From Xylanimonas cellulosilytica (lineage in GTDB: Bacteria > Actinomycetota > Actinomycetes > Actinomycetales > Actinomycetaceae), in NCBI GenBank assembly GCA_001072465.1, contig JVKM01000014.1, positions 38,526 to 102,525 of the forward strand: DNA of 64,000 nucleotides, written 5' to 3'. The notes below the pieces were generated by a model. The model had not been told where the DNA came from. It ran no database searches and was given only the letters and a program-made list of their open reading frames with translations. Position 1 is the stretch's first letter, and every line of letters starts with the position of its first letter. Shown piece after piece: positions 32,835 to 41,010 of this stretch. The position numbers and the translations under genes are program-made.

Positions 32835-33550
32835 GCGCGCACTCCTAGGGCGTCGAGGATCGGGTTGTCGGGTCGCACGTCGAAGGCGCGGATCCACGGG
32901 TCGGCGTCGGCGAGCTCGTCGGGCCGCCCGGACGCGACGATCGTGCGCCGCAGCAGGTACAGGCGGTCGCAGCCTGCGCGCGCGCCGATGAGGTCGTGCG
33001 TGGTCATGAGGAGGGCCCGCCCCCCGTCCGCGAGCGCGCGGAACAGGTCCATGAGCATCTCCTGCGTGGGCATGTCGAGGCCGGTGAAGGGCTCGTCGAG
33101 GAGCAGCACGGCGGGCCGGATCGCGAGGGCCCGGGCGACGAGGACGCGCTGGCGCTGCCCGCCGGACAGCTCGCCGATGGGGCGCTTGGCGAGGTCGCGC
33201 ATGCCCACGAGGGACAGTGCCTCCTCGACGGCGCGGAAGTGCGGGGTCCGAGCACGCCCGAGCAGGCCTCGTCGCACGGTGACGGCCTGCAGGACGGCGT
33301 CGCGCACGCTGATCGGGAAGTCCCACGCGAACTCGTGCCGCTGGGGCACGTACCCGATCGCGCCGTCGGTCTCGACGCGCCCGCTGGAGGGAATCAAGCC
33401 GAGGATCGAGCGAATCAGCGTGGTCTTCCCTGCGCCGTTGGGTCCGATGAGGCCAACGAGCTCCCCGGCCTCGACCTCCAGGTCGACGCCCTCGAGGACG
33501 CTGCGCCCGCCCAGGGACGCGCCCAGTCCGGTGACGCGCAGCTGGCTCAC
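32831..33550 (-). CDS. Anchored-repeat metal ABC transporter ATPase
   Basis: The 239-residue cytoplasmic ATPase is like ZnuC and MntB. It has Walker A GPNGAGKTT near residue 37, Q-loop YVPQRHEF, signature LSGGQRQR near 148, Walker B VLLLDEPF near 168 and the switch histidine in LLMTTHD. It powers the permease at 31920. Both ends overlap neighbouring genes by four bases, so the operon is translationally coupled. Confidence 0.92.
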   Translation of the reverse strand: MSQLRVTGLGASLGGRSVLEGVDLEVEAGELVGLIGPNGAGKTTLIRSILGLIPSSGRVETDGAIGYVPQRHEFAWDFPISVRDAVLQAVTVRRGLLGRARTPHFRAVEEALSLVGMRDLAKRPIGELSGGQRQRVLVARALAIRPAVLLLDEPFTGLDMPTQEMLMDLFRALADGGRALLMTTHDLIGARAGCDRLYLLRRTIVASGRPDELADADPWIRAFDVRPDNPILDALGVRA

Positions 33551-34701
33551 TGCTCCCCTCCCCGATCGTCGAGGCCGGGGCCGCGTTCGCCCGATCCCTC
33601 ACCCTGGGCGGTGGGCAGGGGCGCGAGGATGGAGTCGGCCTCGGCGATGGCGGCGGCCTGTTCGGCGCGGCTGCGGCGCAAGCGCGCCACGACGAGGGCG
33701 CCGATCACGAGGAGCGACGCCGCAGCGACGGCGATGATCGCGAGGAAGGCCCAGTCGGGCAGTCCGCCCGACGCGGCGCCGTCGGCAGAGGAGGAACCGG
33801 CGGGGTCAGCGGCCCCGGAAGCAGCGGGCGCAGCCCCAGAGGAAGAAGCGGAGGAGGAAGCGGAAGCACCATCGGCGGGGGCAGCGGCGGGCGCGGCCAT
33901 GGCCAGGGCCTCGGACGCGGAGGCGGCATCACCGACGGCGAAGCGCAGGGTCGTGGAGGCGCTCACGGCCTCGCCGGCGGTGGTCGTGCCCAGGAAGGTC
34001 ACGGTCGCCGTGTAGGTGCCGGGCGCGGAGAACGCCCAGTTGGCGTGCACGTGCGTGCCCGAGTCGATCCACACGTCGCCAGGCGCCGCGCCCGAGTCGG
34101 CGAGCAGGAGGGGCTTGCCGAAGGTGCCGGACTGCAGGAACAGCCACGCGCGGCCGGGGCCGCTCACGGGGCCGACGCGCATGGTGAGGCCGCGGTCGAT
34201 GGTGGCCGTGACGGCGGGGTCCTGCGTGTTCCAGCCGAGCCACACGACGCTCGGGTTCTGCGTCTGGGGAACGACGTACACGGGCTTGCCCACGACGTCG
34301 GCCAGGAACGGGTAGTCGGCGGAGTTAGGCGCGGTCATGATGGCCGCATCATTGACCCGCAGGACGGTCTGGTTGGGGTCGCGCCACACGGCGCCGCTCT
34401 CGGCGTCGTGGCGCAGGCCGGCCCTCCACTGTCCGTCGATCAGTCGGGGGCCGAGGTCGACGTGCCCGACGCTGATCTCGCTGGCCTCGTTGGACCATTC
34501 TTCGTGCGCGGCGACGCTCTGCGCGAGGTCGGGGTCGGGACTCGGGTCAGCAAAAGAAGAGGGGGCACCCGCGATGACGGCGAAGGCGCACAGCAAAGCG
34601 GCGATTGGCCACCTCAAGGCCGCCCCCGGGGCGCAGAGCCGGCGGCCGTCCTGGCGGACGACGCCTCGGCCGGAAGTCTGGCGAGAAGAGAAGGATTTCA
34701 T
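33547..34701 (-). CDS. Choice-of-anchor M surface protein of the metal transporter
   Basis: The 384-residue protein has a signal peptide (cleaved near SSFADP), one choice-of-anchor M repeat (EISVGHVDLGPRLIDGQWRA through WLGWNTQDP to HVHANWAFSAPGTYTATVTF), an alanine/serine-rich stalk and a C-terminal membrane span near residues 305-327 with a basic stop. The histidine-rich HVHANWAF loop in this family is a plausible metal-binding site. It is thus a wall-spanning, membrane-anchored protein, made from the same operon as the zinc/manganese importer and probably feeding it metal. Its start and stop each overlap a neighbour. Confidence 0.85.
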   Translation of the reverse strand: MKSFSSRQTSGRGVVRQDGRRLCAPGAALRWPIAALLCAFAVIAGAPSSFADPSPDPDLAQSVAAHEEWSNEASEISVGHVDLGPRLIDGQWRAGLRHDAESGAVWRDPNQTVLRVNDAAIMTAPNSADYPFLADVVGKPVYVVPQTQNPSVVWLGWNTQDPAVTATIDRGLTMRVGPVSGPGRAWLFLQSGTFGKPLLLADSGAAPGDVWIDSGTHVHANWAFSAPGTYTATVTFLGTTTAGEAVSASTTLRFAVGDAASASEALAMAAPAAAPADGASASSSASSSGAAPAASGAADPAGSSSADGAASGGLPDWAFLAIIAVAAASLLVIGALVVARLRRSRAEQAAAIAEADSILAPLPTAQGEGSGERGPGLDDRGGEQ

Positions 34702-36386
34702 GGCATCTCCTTGCCGCCCAGGCAGCGTGCCAGTGAGCGGGCGTTGTGTTCCATCATGTCGATGTAGGTGGGTGCTTGGTCGTCGAGGGTGTCGCCGTAC
34801 AGGGGGCAGATGTCCACGCCAGCGTCGGTGGCGGCGGTGCGCAGGGTGGAGCGGGTGCGCGCCAGGTTGGGTTCGAGGAACACCGCGGGGATCGAGGAGT
34901 CGGACAGTGTTGCCTGGAGTTTGATGCGGTCGGCGATGGAGGGTTCGACGCTGGGGTTGGGTGCGACGAAGCCGGCGACGGTGAGCCCGTAGGCATTCGC
35001 CAGGTACGCGTACGCGTCGTTGGTGGTGACGAGTTTGCGGCGTTCCTCGGGGATGGTCGCGATGGTGGAGGCGACGGTGGCGTCAAGCTCGTCGAGGCGC
35101 GTCAGGTAGGCGGCCGCGTTGGCCCGGTAGGTGGCCTCGCCGTCGGGGTCGACGGAGATCAGCGAGTCGCGGATGACGCGCACGTACGCCTGGGCGTTGT
35201 GGACGTCGTGCCACAGGTGGGGGTCGATGTCGCCGTGGACGTGCTTGCCGAGGACGGCCTGCGGCAGCATGTAGACGTTCGCGCCGGGCTCGCCGATGAA
35301 GCGGAACGAGGCCTCCCCGGGGATCGTCGTGAGCGCGCGGGTGGGCACTTCGATGACGACTTGGTCGAGGTCGGTGCATTCCATGGTCGAGGCGACGGCC
35401 GCTCCCGTGGTCCCGGCGCCCAAGCAGGGGGCCGAGGCCTCGTCCCCGTTGAGTGCGCCGGCGTCGGAGGCGAGTTCGACGCGCTTGGTGGTGAGGTTGA
35501 CGGTGATGTCGGCGTGGCCCGCGGACAGGACGCGGCGGCCCTCACTGGCGGCGATGTCCTCGGGCGGGGTGCCGACGGCGAAGACGGCGGTGCCTTCCCC
35601 GACGCTGACCGGCGTGGCGCCGGGGGTGGTGCGCAGGTTGGCGCGGAAGTGGACGCGGTACACGCCGGGGGCGGTGAACGCCCAGCTCATGTGCTGGTGG
35701 GCGTCGGCGGGCAGCTGCGCGGTGTCGGTCTCGTATCCGCCTGCGGCGTTGAAGCCGTCCGAGGTCGCGAAGGCGATTTCAGGCTGCCCGAACGACGTAG
35801 TGAGGTAGGCGGCGGCCTGTCCGGGCCCGTCGACGCCGGTGGTCGTCAGGTCGATCTGCGAGGCACGGGTGGCCCCCATGTCGGCGCCGTCTCCCCACAC
35901 GCGCATGCCGAGCCAGGGGGTGTCGAGGGCGCGGTCTTCGACGAGGGGGAGGATGGTCGCGCCGTTCTTGGCGGCCTCCTCGGCGACGGAGACGGAACGC
36001 GAGCCGGCGGGCAGGTTGGAGTCGAGGGCCCGGATGAGGGCGTGCTCCTCGAGCATGAGGTAATTGGAGAAGGCGACGTCCGCGTAGGCCACGTCGCGCA
36101 CCGTGCGCAGGGAGGGCTCCCACGAGTGCGGGTCCGCCCCGTTCGGCACCATCTGGGTGACGTGGACGCGGTCTCCGGCGACGTTGCGCACGAGGTCGGC
36201 GAGGATTCCGGTCGTGGCGACGACGCGCAGTTCACCGTCGCTCGCTGGGTCGGGCGCGGGCGCGCAGCCGGCCAGGGTCGCCGTGAGCGCTAACGTCGAG
36301 GCAGCGAGCACACACCCACTCCCCCGCCACCCACGAAAGGGGAGGCGGGGGATGAAGGAGAGTCGGCCTCGTGAATGAGGGGTCAC
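34698..36386 (-). CDS. Anchored-repeat metal ABC transporter solute-binding lipoprotein
   Basis: I start at GTG 36386, which overlaps the upstream stop; the open frame extends further only as a shadow. The 562-residue protein has a lipobox TLAGC near residue 46, then a cluster A-1 (ZnuA/MntC-like) metal-binding fold: RVVATTGILADLVRNVAGD, MVPNGADPHSWEPS, the HVHGDIDPHLWHD histidines, and FLEPNLARTRSTLRTAA. A choice-of-anchor M repeat of about 200 residues (AHQHMSWAFTAPGVYRVHFR) is inserted between the two lobes, making it nearly twice the usual length. This insertion is the hallmark of the family. It delivers zinc or manganese to the permease at 31920. Confidence 0.88.
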   Translation of the reverse strand: MTPHSRGRLSFIPRLPFRGWRGSGCVLAASTLALTATLAGCAPAPDPASDGELRVVATTGILADLVRNVAGDRVHVTQMVPNGADPHSWEPSLRTVRDVAYADVAFSNYLMLEEHALIRALDSNLPAGSRSVSVAEEAAKNGATILPLVEDRALDTPWLGMRVWGDGADMGATRASQIDLTTTGVDGPGQAAAYLTTSFGQPEIAFATSDGFNAAGGYETDTAQLPADAHQHMSWAFTAPGVYRVHFRANLRTTPGATPVSVGEGTAVFAVGTPPEDIAASEGRRVLSAGHADITVNLTTKRVELASDAGALNGDEASAPCLGAGTTGAAVASTMECTDLDQVVIEVPTRALTTIPGEASFRFIGEPGANVYMLPQAVLGKHVHGDIDPHLWHDVHNAQAYVRVIRDSLISVDPDGEATYRANAAAYLTRLDELDATVASTIATIPEERRKLVTTNDAYAYLANAYGLTVAGFVAPNPSVEPSIADRIKLQATLSDSSIPAVFLEPNLARTRSTLRTAATDAGVDICPLYGDTLDDQAPTYIDMMEHNARSLARCLGGKEMP

Positions 36387-38368
36387 AGCGTTGCGCGCAG
36401 GTTGCGGCGACGTCCGATCGCACCCACCCACACGCAGGCCGCGCCCGTGAGCGCCCACGTGAGGGAGACGACGGTCAGCGGGATGGTGTCGGCGCCGGTG
36501 GTGGCCAGGGAGAGGTCGCAGTCCTTGCCGGACGCGGTGCGGCCGACGACCTGGGAGACCATGGGTCGCCCGTTGGGGCCGGTCGCGCCGGTGGCCGTGA
36601 GGTCGCCGCCGGAGCCGAAGCCGCTGCCCGCGAGCGCCGCGCCGTTGGGGGTGACGCGCATGGTGATGGTCAGCGTGTAGGTGCCGGGCGCGGTGAACAC
36701 CCAGTTCTGGTGGGCGTGCGTGTTGGCGCCGAGCGTGTAGCCGGTGCCCGGGCCGTCGAAGACGTGCTCGCCGACGCCGGAGCCGAGCGCGCCCGCGTTG
36801 AAGACGGCGACGCGTCCGGGGCCTTCGACGGCGTCGAGGGTGAACTGGACGGGGCCGGTCGTGCCGGTGACGATCTCTTCGCGCTGGGAGTTCAGACCCA
36901 GCCACGGCACGCCCGCGATCTGGGTGGAGGGGATCAGCCAGACGCTGGAGCCGGGGGTGGCGACGAAGCCGAGGTCGGCGGGCGCGGTGATGCGCGCCGC
37001 GTCACCGAGGGCGAAGGTCAGGGACGAGGGATCGACCCACTGGGCAGGCTGGCTGCGATCGTCCTTGACGCGGGCGACGAGGGTGCCGTTTTCGATGGCG
37101 GGGCCCAGGTCGAAGTGGCCGTCGGTGGCGTTGCCGGAGGCGCCGTCGCCGACGCTCACGGTCAGGGTCGTGCGCGCGGTGTTCGCGGGCGCGCTGTTCG
37201 AGGCCAGGGTGGCGGCCTCGGCCTCGGTGGCCTCGCGGGTGATGCGGGTGGCGACACAGGGCTCACCGCCGGTCGTGCCGGAGGTGGTGCGCGCGCCCGA
37301 AGAGGGGGCGGGGTTCGCGCCGGTCGTCGTGCCGGTGGTGCCGGTCGTTCCCGAGGACGGGGCGGGGGCCGGGGCGCTGGGGGTTCCCGTGGCACCGTTG
37401 TCGGCCTGGTCCTGGGCGGCCTGGTTGTTGTTGGAGCTCACGGAGCCGGGACCCACGCCGGGGGCGGGGGCGGGCTGCGCCTGGTCGGTCGAGGGGGCCG
37501 ATCCGGACTCGGCAAGGCACGAGGCCTCGTCGGCAACGTCGATCGTGTAGGTGTGGACCGCGGACTGGGCGTTGGCTGCGCCGGTGTTGCCGGGGGTCCA
37601 CGCGCTGGCCTGGACGGTCAGCGTGTAGCGGCCGGCGCGCGTGAAGAGCCAGTTGACGTGTTTGTGGGCGGCGTAGGGCTGGTCGATGTCGTCGCCCTCG
37701 GGCGCAAGGTCGAAGCTGCCATCATTGGTGACCGCCTTGGTGCCCTCGGTGAAGCTGGAGGTGAAGGCGTAAATGCGGCCGTTCTCCGGGCCCGTGTAGG
37801 AGATGTGGAAGCGCGCGGCGTCGTAGCCGCCGGTCGCGACGCCCAGGGTGTCCCATCCGGGCCACAGCACGGTGGCCTGGTTATCACCCGACTGGCCGAG
37901 CAGGTACGCAGTGGCGGGAGCGCCGGTCGCCTGGCTGACGGCGGCGGGGATCTGCGTGAGCGTGGACTTGTTGACGGCGAGGAGCGTCTGCTCGGGCTCA
38001 CGCATGACGCCGGAGCCCGTCGCGTCCTCTTTAATACGGAGGGTCAGGGCGCCGGACGCGTCGGAGGTCAGGTCGAAGATGTCGGCGTGGCCGCGGTCCA
38101 GGGTGGCCGTGGTGCCGGCGGGGGCGGTGCGCATAACGGCGCAGGTGCTCACGTCGGCCTCGGACGAGGCCGTTGCTGCGTTCACGGCGTCGGCCTCGGC
38201 GGTGGTGGCCTCCTCTGTCGCTACCGCGTCCGTGGTGTCGGGGCCGGCGGTGGCCTCGTCGGCGGCGTGTGCCGCTCCAGGCACGAGGAAGGAGGTGGCC
38301 GCGAGGGCCATTGCGGCGAAAGCCCGGGCAGCTGCGCGGCCCGGGTTCCGGTACTTCGTGGGGTTCAT
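36383..38368 (-). CDS. Surface protein with two choice-of-anchor M domains
   Basis: The 661-residue first gene of the metal operon has a signal peptide (AAMALAATSFLVPGAAHA), a first M domain (residues 60-275, TATLDRGHADIF to HKHVNWLFTRAGRYTLTVQA), a long glycine/threonine/proline spacer (residues 285-375), a second M domain (about 385-620, with NTHAHQNWVFTAPGTYTLTI), and a C-terminal span with a basic tail (RRRNLRATL). It matches the transporter-associated surface proteins found with this ABC system. A Zur-like box lies 35 bases upstream, so zinc starvation should induce it. The spacer is repetitive and may vary between strains. Confidence 0.87.
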   Translation of the reverse strand: MNPTKYRNPGRAAARAFAAMALAATSFLVPGAAHAADEATAGPDTTDAVATEEATTAEADAVNAATASSEADVSTCAVMRTAPAGTTATLDRGHADIFDLTSDASGALTLRIKEDATGSGVMREPEQTLLAVNKSTLTQIPAAVSQATGAPATAYLLGQSGDNQATVLWPGWDTLGVATGGYDAARFHISYTGPENGRIYAFTSSFTEGTKAVTNDGSFDLAPEGDDIDQPYAAHKHVNWLFTRAGRYTLTVQASAWTPGNTGAANAQSAVHTYTIDVADEASCLAESGSAPSTDQAQPAPAPGVGPGSVSSNNNQAAQDQADNGATGTPSAPAPAPSSGTTGTTGTTTGANPAPSSGARTTSGTTGGEPCVATRITREATEAEAATLASNSAPANTARTTLTVSVGDGASGNATDGHFDLGPAIENGTLVARVKDDRSQPAQWVDPSSLTFALGDAARITAPADLGFVATPGSSVWLIPSTQIAGVPWLGLNSQREEIVTGTTGPVQFTLDAVEGPGRVAVFNAGALGSGVGEHVFDGPGTGYTLGANTHAHQNWVFTAPGTYTLTITMRVTPNGAALAGSGFGSGGDLTATGATGPNGRPMVSQVVGRTASGKDCDLSLATTGADTIPLTVVSLTWALTGAACVWVGAIGRRRNLRATL

Positions 38369-38402
38369 GAGGGGGTCCTCTAGGTGCTTCGCACGTGTAT
38401 AT

Positions 38403-38423
38403 GAATGAGAATCGTTATCATTC
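38403..38423 (-). promoter_or_regulatory. Candidate Zur box of the metal transporter operon
   Basis: GAATGAGAATCGTTATCATTC has perfect outer arms (GAATGA/TCATTC) and a near-palindromic centre, like the AT-rich zinc-uptake regulator boxes of actinobacteria (TGAnAATnnTTnTCA pattern). It lies directly upstream of the first operon gene. Confidence 0.75.
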
Positions 38424-38529
38424 TATGCCCGTGGCCCACGCCGCGCAAAGTTCTACGACCCGAAACTCTTGATCGCGGCCAATAGCTCTGACGAAGCGAA
38501 AACCTTGGGGAGCTCCAGTCCCCCACTCC

Positions 38530-38643
38530 AATTTCGCACGTAATTCCCTCGCCACTCCTTCAAACCTTGAATTCACATCGTTGGAATTCTGCGGTTTTCT
38601 CACCATTGCTCATTTGTCTGATCACCGAATTACGTGCGAAATT
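38530..38643 (+). repeat. 114-bp dispersed inverted-repeat element, copy 4
   Basis: AATTTCGCACGTAATTC and GAATTACGTGCGAAATT form a perfect 17-bp terminal inverted repeat. The element lies in the otherwise gene-free region 38424-39155, where I see no other supported feature apart from a GCGCACGTTTGCGC palindrome near 38866. Confidence 0.95.
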
Positions 38644-39155
38644 GGTGAGGAGCTTCGGAAGTCAACCTCAGCTCTTCACCAAGCATCACACCTATCCCGA
38701 AGCCCCCCTCCCACTCCCCCAATGTCCACCGCCGAGCTACCCCGACCCACACAGGTCGACACGCGTACTCGATCGACGAACTCGCACGAAACGACATCAA
38801 ATTTTCTGAAATTTCTCGATCTGCAGGCGAGCGCAGTCGACCCAACAGACGAATTGTGATGGCATGCGCACGTTTGCGCAGGTGGTGTGCACGTAGCCAC
38901 TTTGCTTTGCAATTGCTTGGTTTTTGATGCGATCTAAATTACTGGCCGAACGGTTGATTGCGCGTTTTGGGAGGGATAAACTATAACCATCAAGCGCCTG
39001 ACAGAGCTGCCAAGCTGGTCCGGCGCTTTTCTTGTTTGAAACGCAGGGTCGCGCCGACGCTACCCGCGTTGGCACTCCTCGTTACAGACCGGGTGATCCT
39101 CGGCCTCGTCAAGCAGGGAATCAATACACAATACGATCCCACAAGGAGTTCACTC

Positions 39156-39254
39156 ATGTTCTCGACCATCGACGTCATGGTTGCCCAGGCCCACATCGAT
39201 CAGCTCAACGAGCTCGCCGACGCCAAGCACCTGGTGAAGGCCGACCGCCACTGA
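39156..39254 (+). CDS. 32-residue small protein
   Basis: ATG 39156 follows ACAAGGAGTTCACTC, an excellent ribosome site. The peptide reads MFSTIDVMVAQAHIDQLNEL and ends AKHLVKADRH, probably one amphipathic helix. A rho-independent terminator with five Ts begins 31 bases after the stop, so the gene has its own complete expression unit. The open frame extends upstream, but with unlike composition and no ribosome site. I recognise no family. Codon use is high-GC and typical of the chromosome, which speaks for a resident gene. Confidence 0.65.
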   Translation: MFSTIDVMVAQAHIDQLNELADAKHLVKADRH

Positions 39255-39285
39255 GCGAATTCCGGCCACGCCGGAGTTCCACGCA

Positions 39286-39318
39286 AGTCCGCAGACCCGC
39301 AGGGGCTGCGGACTTTTT
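39286..39318 (+). terminator. Rho-independent terminator of the small-protein gene
   Basis: AGTCCGCAG (39286-39294) pairs with CTGCGGACT (39306-39314) and is followed at once by TTTTT. Confidence 0.9.
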
Positions 39319-39511
39319 GCATCCCCTCGCGGGCACGCGACACCGCTCCCCTACGCCGCGCTCGACCAACGCATCGGCGCGGGGACATGCCACGGCTGCC
39401 GGGCGAGGCCGTGGAGCCCATGGGCAGCGATCGGCGACGTATTCCAGAGGGTACGACGAGGCCTGCCACCGCCCTGGGCCCGGCTGTGCTGCCAGTGGGC
39501 GTGACACTGAT

Positions 39512-39580
39512 ATGGGTGGAAAATGTCTACTGAGATCGGTGGAAAATGTATAATGAAATCGGTGGAAAATGTATAATGAT
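39512..39580. repeat. Three tandem 23-bp repeats upstream of the DUF4143 ATPase gene
   Basis: Units start at 39512, 39535 and 39558 with the shared core GGTGGAAAATGT. The second and third read ATCGGTGGAAAATGTATAAT and carry TATAAT, so each may hold a -10 element. The array ends 30 bases before the GTG start of the ATPase gene. The rest of 39319-39511 shows no gene. Confidence 0.9.
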
Positions 39581-39610
39581 CTACATATTCGCTGATCATA
39601 GGAGATTCAG

Positions 39611-40897
39611 GTGCAGGCTGTACGTCCGGAGAACTACCGCCCTCGAGCAATCGACCGGCGTATCGACCAACTACTGCGATCCTTCGGCGCCGTTGAAATC
39701 GCCGGGCCTAAATGGTGTGGAAAGACCTGGACCTCACTTGCACATGCCGACAGCGCCGACTCGCTGACTGACCCAGCAACTCTTCGAGCAGCTCAGACAT
39801 CTCCCGATCTCGTACTCTCTGGCAAGCATCCACACCTCATTGATGAGTGGCAAGAGGTGCCTCAGATCTGGGATATGGTTCGTTCTCGTATCGATTCCTC
39901 CGCGGGTACACGAGGTCAGTTCATCCTCACAGGCTCCTCCGCTCCTCACGATATCGAAACAATCAGGCACAGCGGTGCAGGGCGTATTGCGCGCGTCCAC
40001 ATGCGGCCTATGACCTCATACGAGGCCGGAGCAACTCCCGGCGGCGTGAGCCTCCACGGTCTTTTTGATGGCAAGGGGATCACGTCGCAACGATGCGACA
40101 GCTCGATCGAAAGCATTGCACGTTGGTGCTGCCGAGGAGGATGGCCGTCGATTCTTGATCTTGATGACGAAGACGCGTTAGAAACTCCGGCACAGTACCT
40201 ACGCAACCTCATTGAGGTAAATATGCCTCAACTACGCCGATCCCCAGACACTACACGGTCGCTCTTACGCGCTCTCAGTATGAATCTTGCACAAGCTCCG
40301 ACAATGAGCACGCTGTCGAAGGAGATGGGCAGTGAAGGAGAAGACAAGTCACGCCACACAATCAAGGCATACCTCGACGATCTCCGCGCCATGTACCTCC
40401 TTGAAGATGTGTCTGGTTGGGAGCCCGCAGCTCGAGGAAAGAAACGTGTGCGCATCAAACCCAAGCGCTACTTCGTCGATCCCTCGCTGCCCGCTGCCAT
40501 GCTTGGTCTATCTCCCAGCAAATTGCTACGTGATACTCAAACTCTCGGCGGCTTGTTTGAAACCCTTGTCTGCCGCGACCTCCTCACGTTCATCGACACA
40601 CTTCCTGGTGTCGGAAACTCCCTCGCTTATTACCGTGACGACAAAGGTCTCGAGGTCGACTTCATCATTGAACTCGCTGACGGGCGCTGGGGTGCGTTCG
40701 AGGTCAAACTATCGTCGATGGGAATTACTGATCGTGCCGTGGAACGCCTTCACAAGTTCCGTGCGCTCATGACCGGCAACCCTATGACCCAAACTTCCGA
40801 GCCTTCCTTCCTTGGTTTCATCGTGGGCCAAGGGGAGTTCGCCTACCAGCGCGACGACGGTCTACTCGTCCTCCCCTACGCGTGCATCGAACCCTGA
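39611..40897 (+). CDS. ATP-binding protein with DUF4143 domain
   Basis: GTG 39611 follows GGAGA. The 428-residue product is an AAA-type ATPase of the group with a C-terminal DUF4143 domain: a divergent P-loop GPKWCGKTW near residue 32, Walker B-like HLIDEWQEVP near 75, FILTGSS sensor near 104, and the nuclease-like end GLEVDFIIEL to WGAFEVKLSS (residues 345-370). These proteins are abundant in host-associated bacteria, and their role is unsettled. GC is about that of the restriction island, lower than its neighbours, which hints at transfer. Three direct repeats sit over its likely promoter and a parS site begins at its last base. Confidence 0.85.
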   Translation: MQAVRPENYRPRAIDRRIDQLLRSFGAVEIAGPKWCGKTWTSLAHADSADSLTDPATLRAAQTSPDLVLSGKHPHLIDEWQEVPQIWDMVRSRIDSSAGTRGQFILTGSSAPHDIETIRHSGAGRIARVHMRPMTSYEAGATPGGVSLHGLFDGKGITSQRCDSSIESIARWCCRGGWPSILDLDDEDALETPAQYLRNLIEVNMPQLRRSPDTTRSLLRALSMNLAQAPTMSTLSKEMGSEGEDKSRHTIKAYLDDLRAMYLLEDVSGWEPAARGKKRVRIKPKRYFVDPSLPAAMLGLSPSKLLRDTQTLGGLFETLVCRDLLTFIDTLPGVGNSLAYYRDDKGLEVDFIIELADGRWGAFEVKLSSMGITDRAVERLHKFRALMTGNPMTQTSEPSFLGFIVGQGEFAYQRDDGLLVLPYACIEP

Positions 40898-40913
40898 TGT
40901 TTCACGTGAAACA
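40898..40913. promoter_or_regulatory. parS site 2
   Basis: Perfect TGTTTCACGTGAAACA, starting immediately after the stop codon of the DUF4143 ATPase gene. Confidence 0.95.
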
Positions 40914-41010
40914 TCTGCCCAACCACCGGCCCCGTTACCCCGTATGGCCAGGAAAGTGGCACACTTGACCTATACGGTTCTATGTAACTTCATGCAAAGG
41001 ATGGCATGCC

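Noticed and set aside
32835..33602. N-terminal extension of the metal transporter permease frame
   Set aside because: The extra 256 codons are the ATPase gene read in another frame; ATG 32834 overlaps the ATPase stop in the usual way.
34746..36293. 515-codon plus-strand frame
   Set aside because: Antisense to the anchored-repeat binding lipoprotein; no start signals or motifs.
38958..39155. Longer version of the 32-residue protein
   Set aside because: The upstream part lacks a ribosome site and has unlike composition; AAGGAG marks ATG 39156 as the start.
39512..39580. Direct repeats as a CRISPR array
   Set aside because: The units abut without spacers, there are only three, and no cas genes are present.
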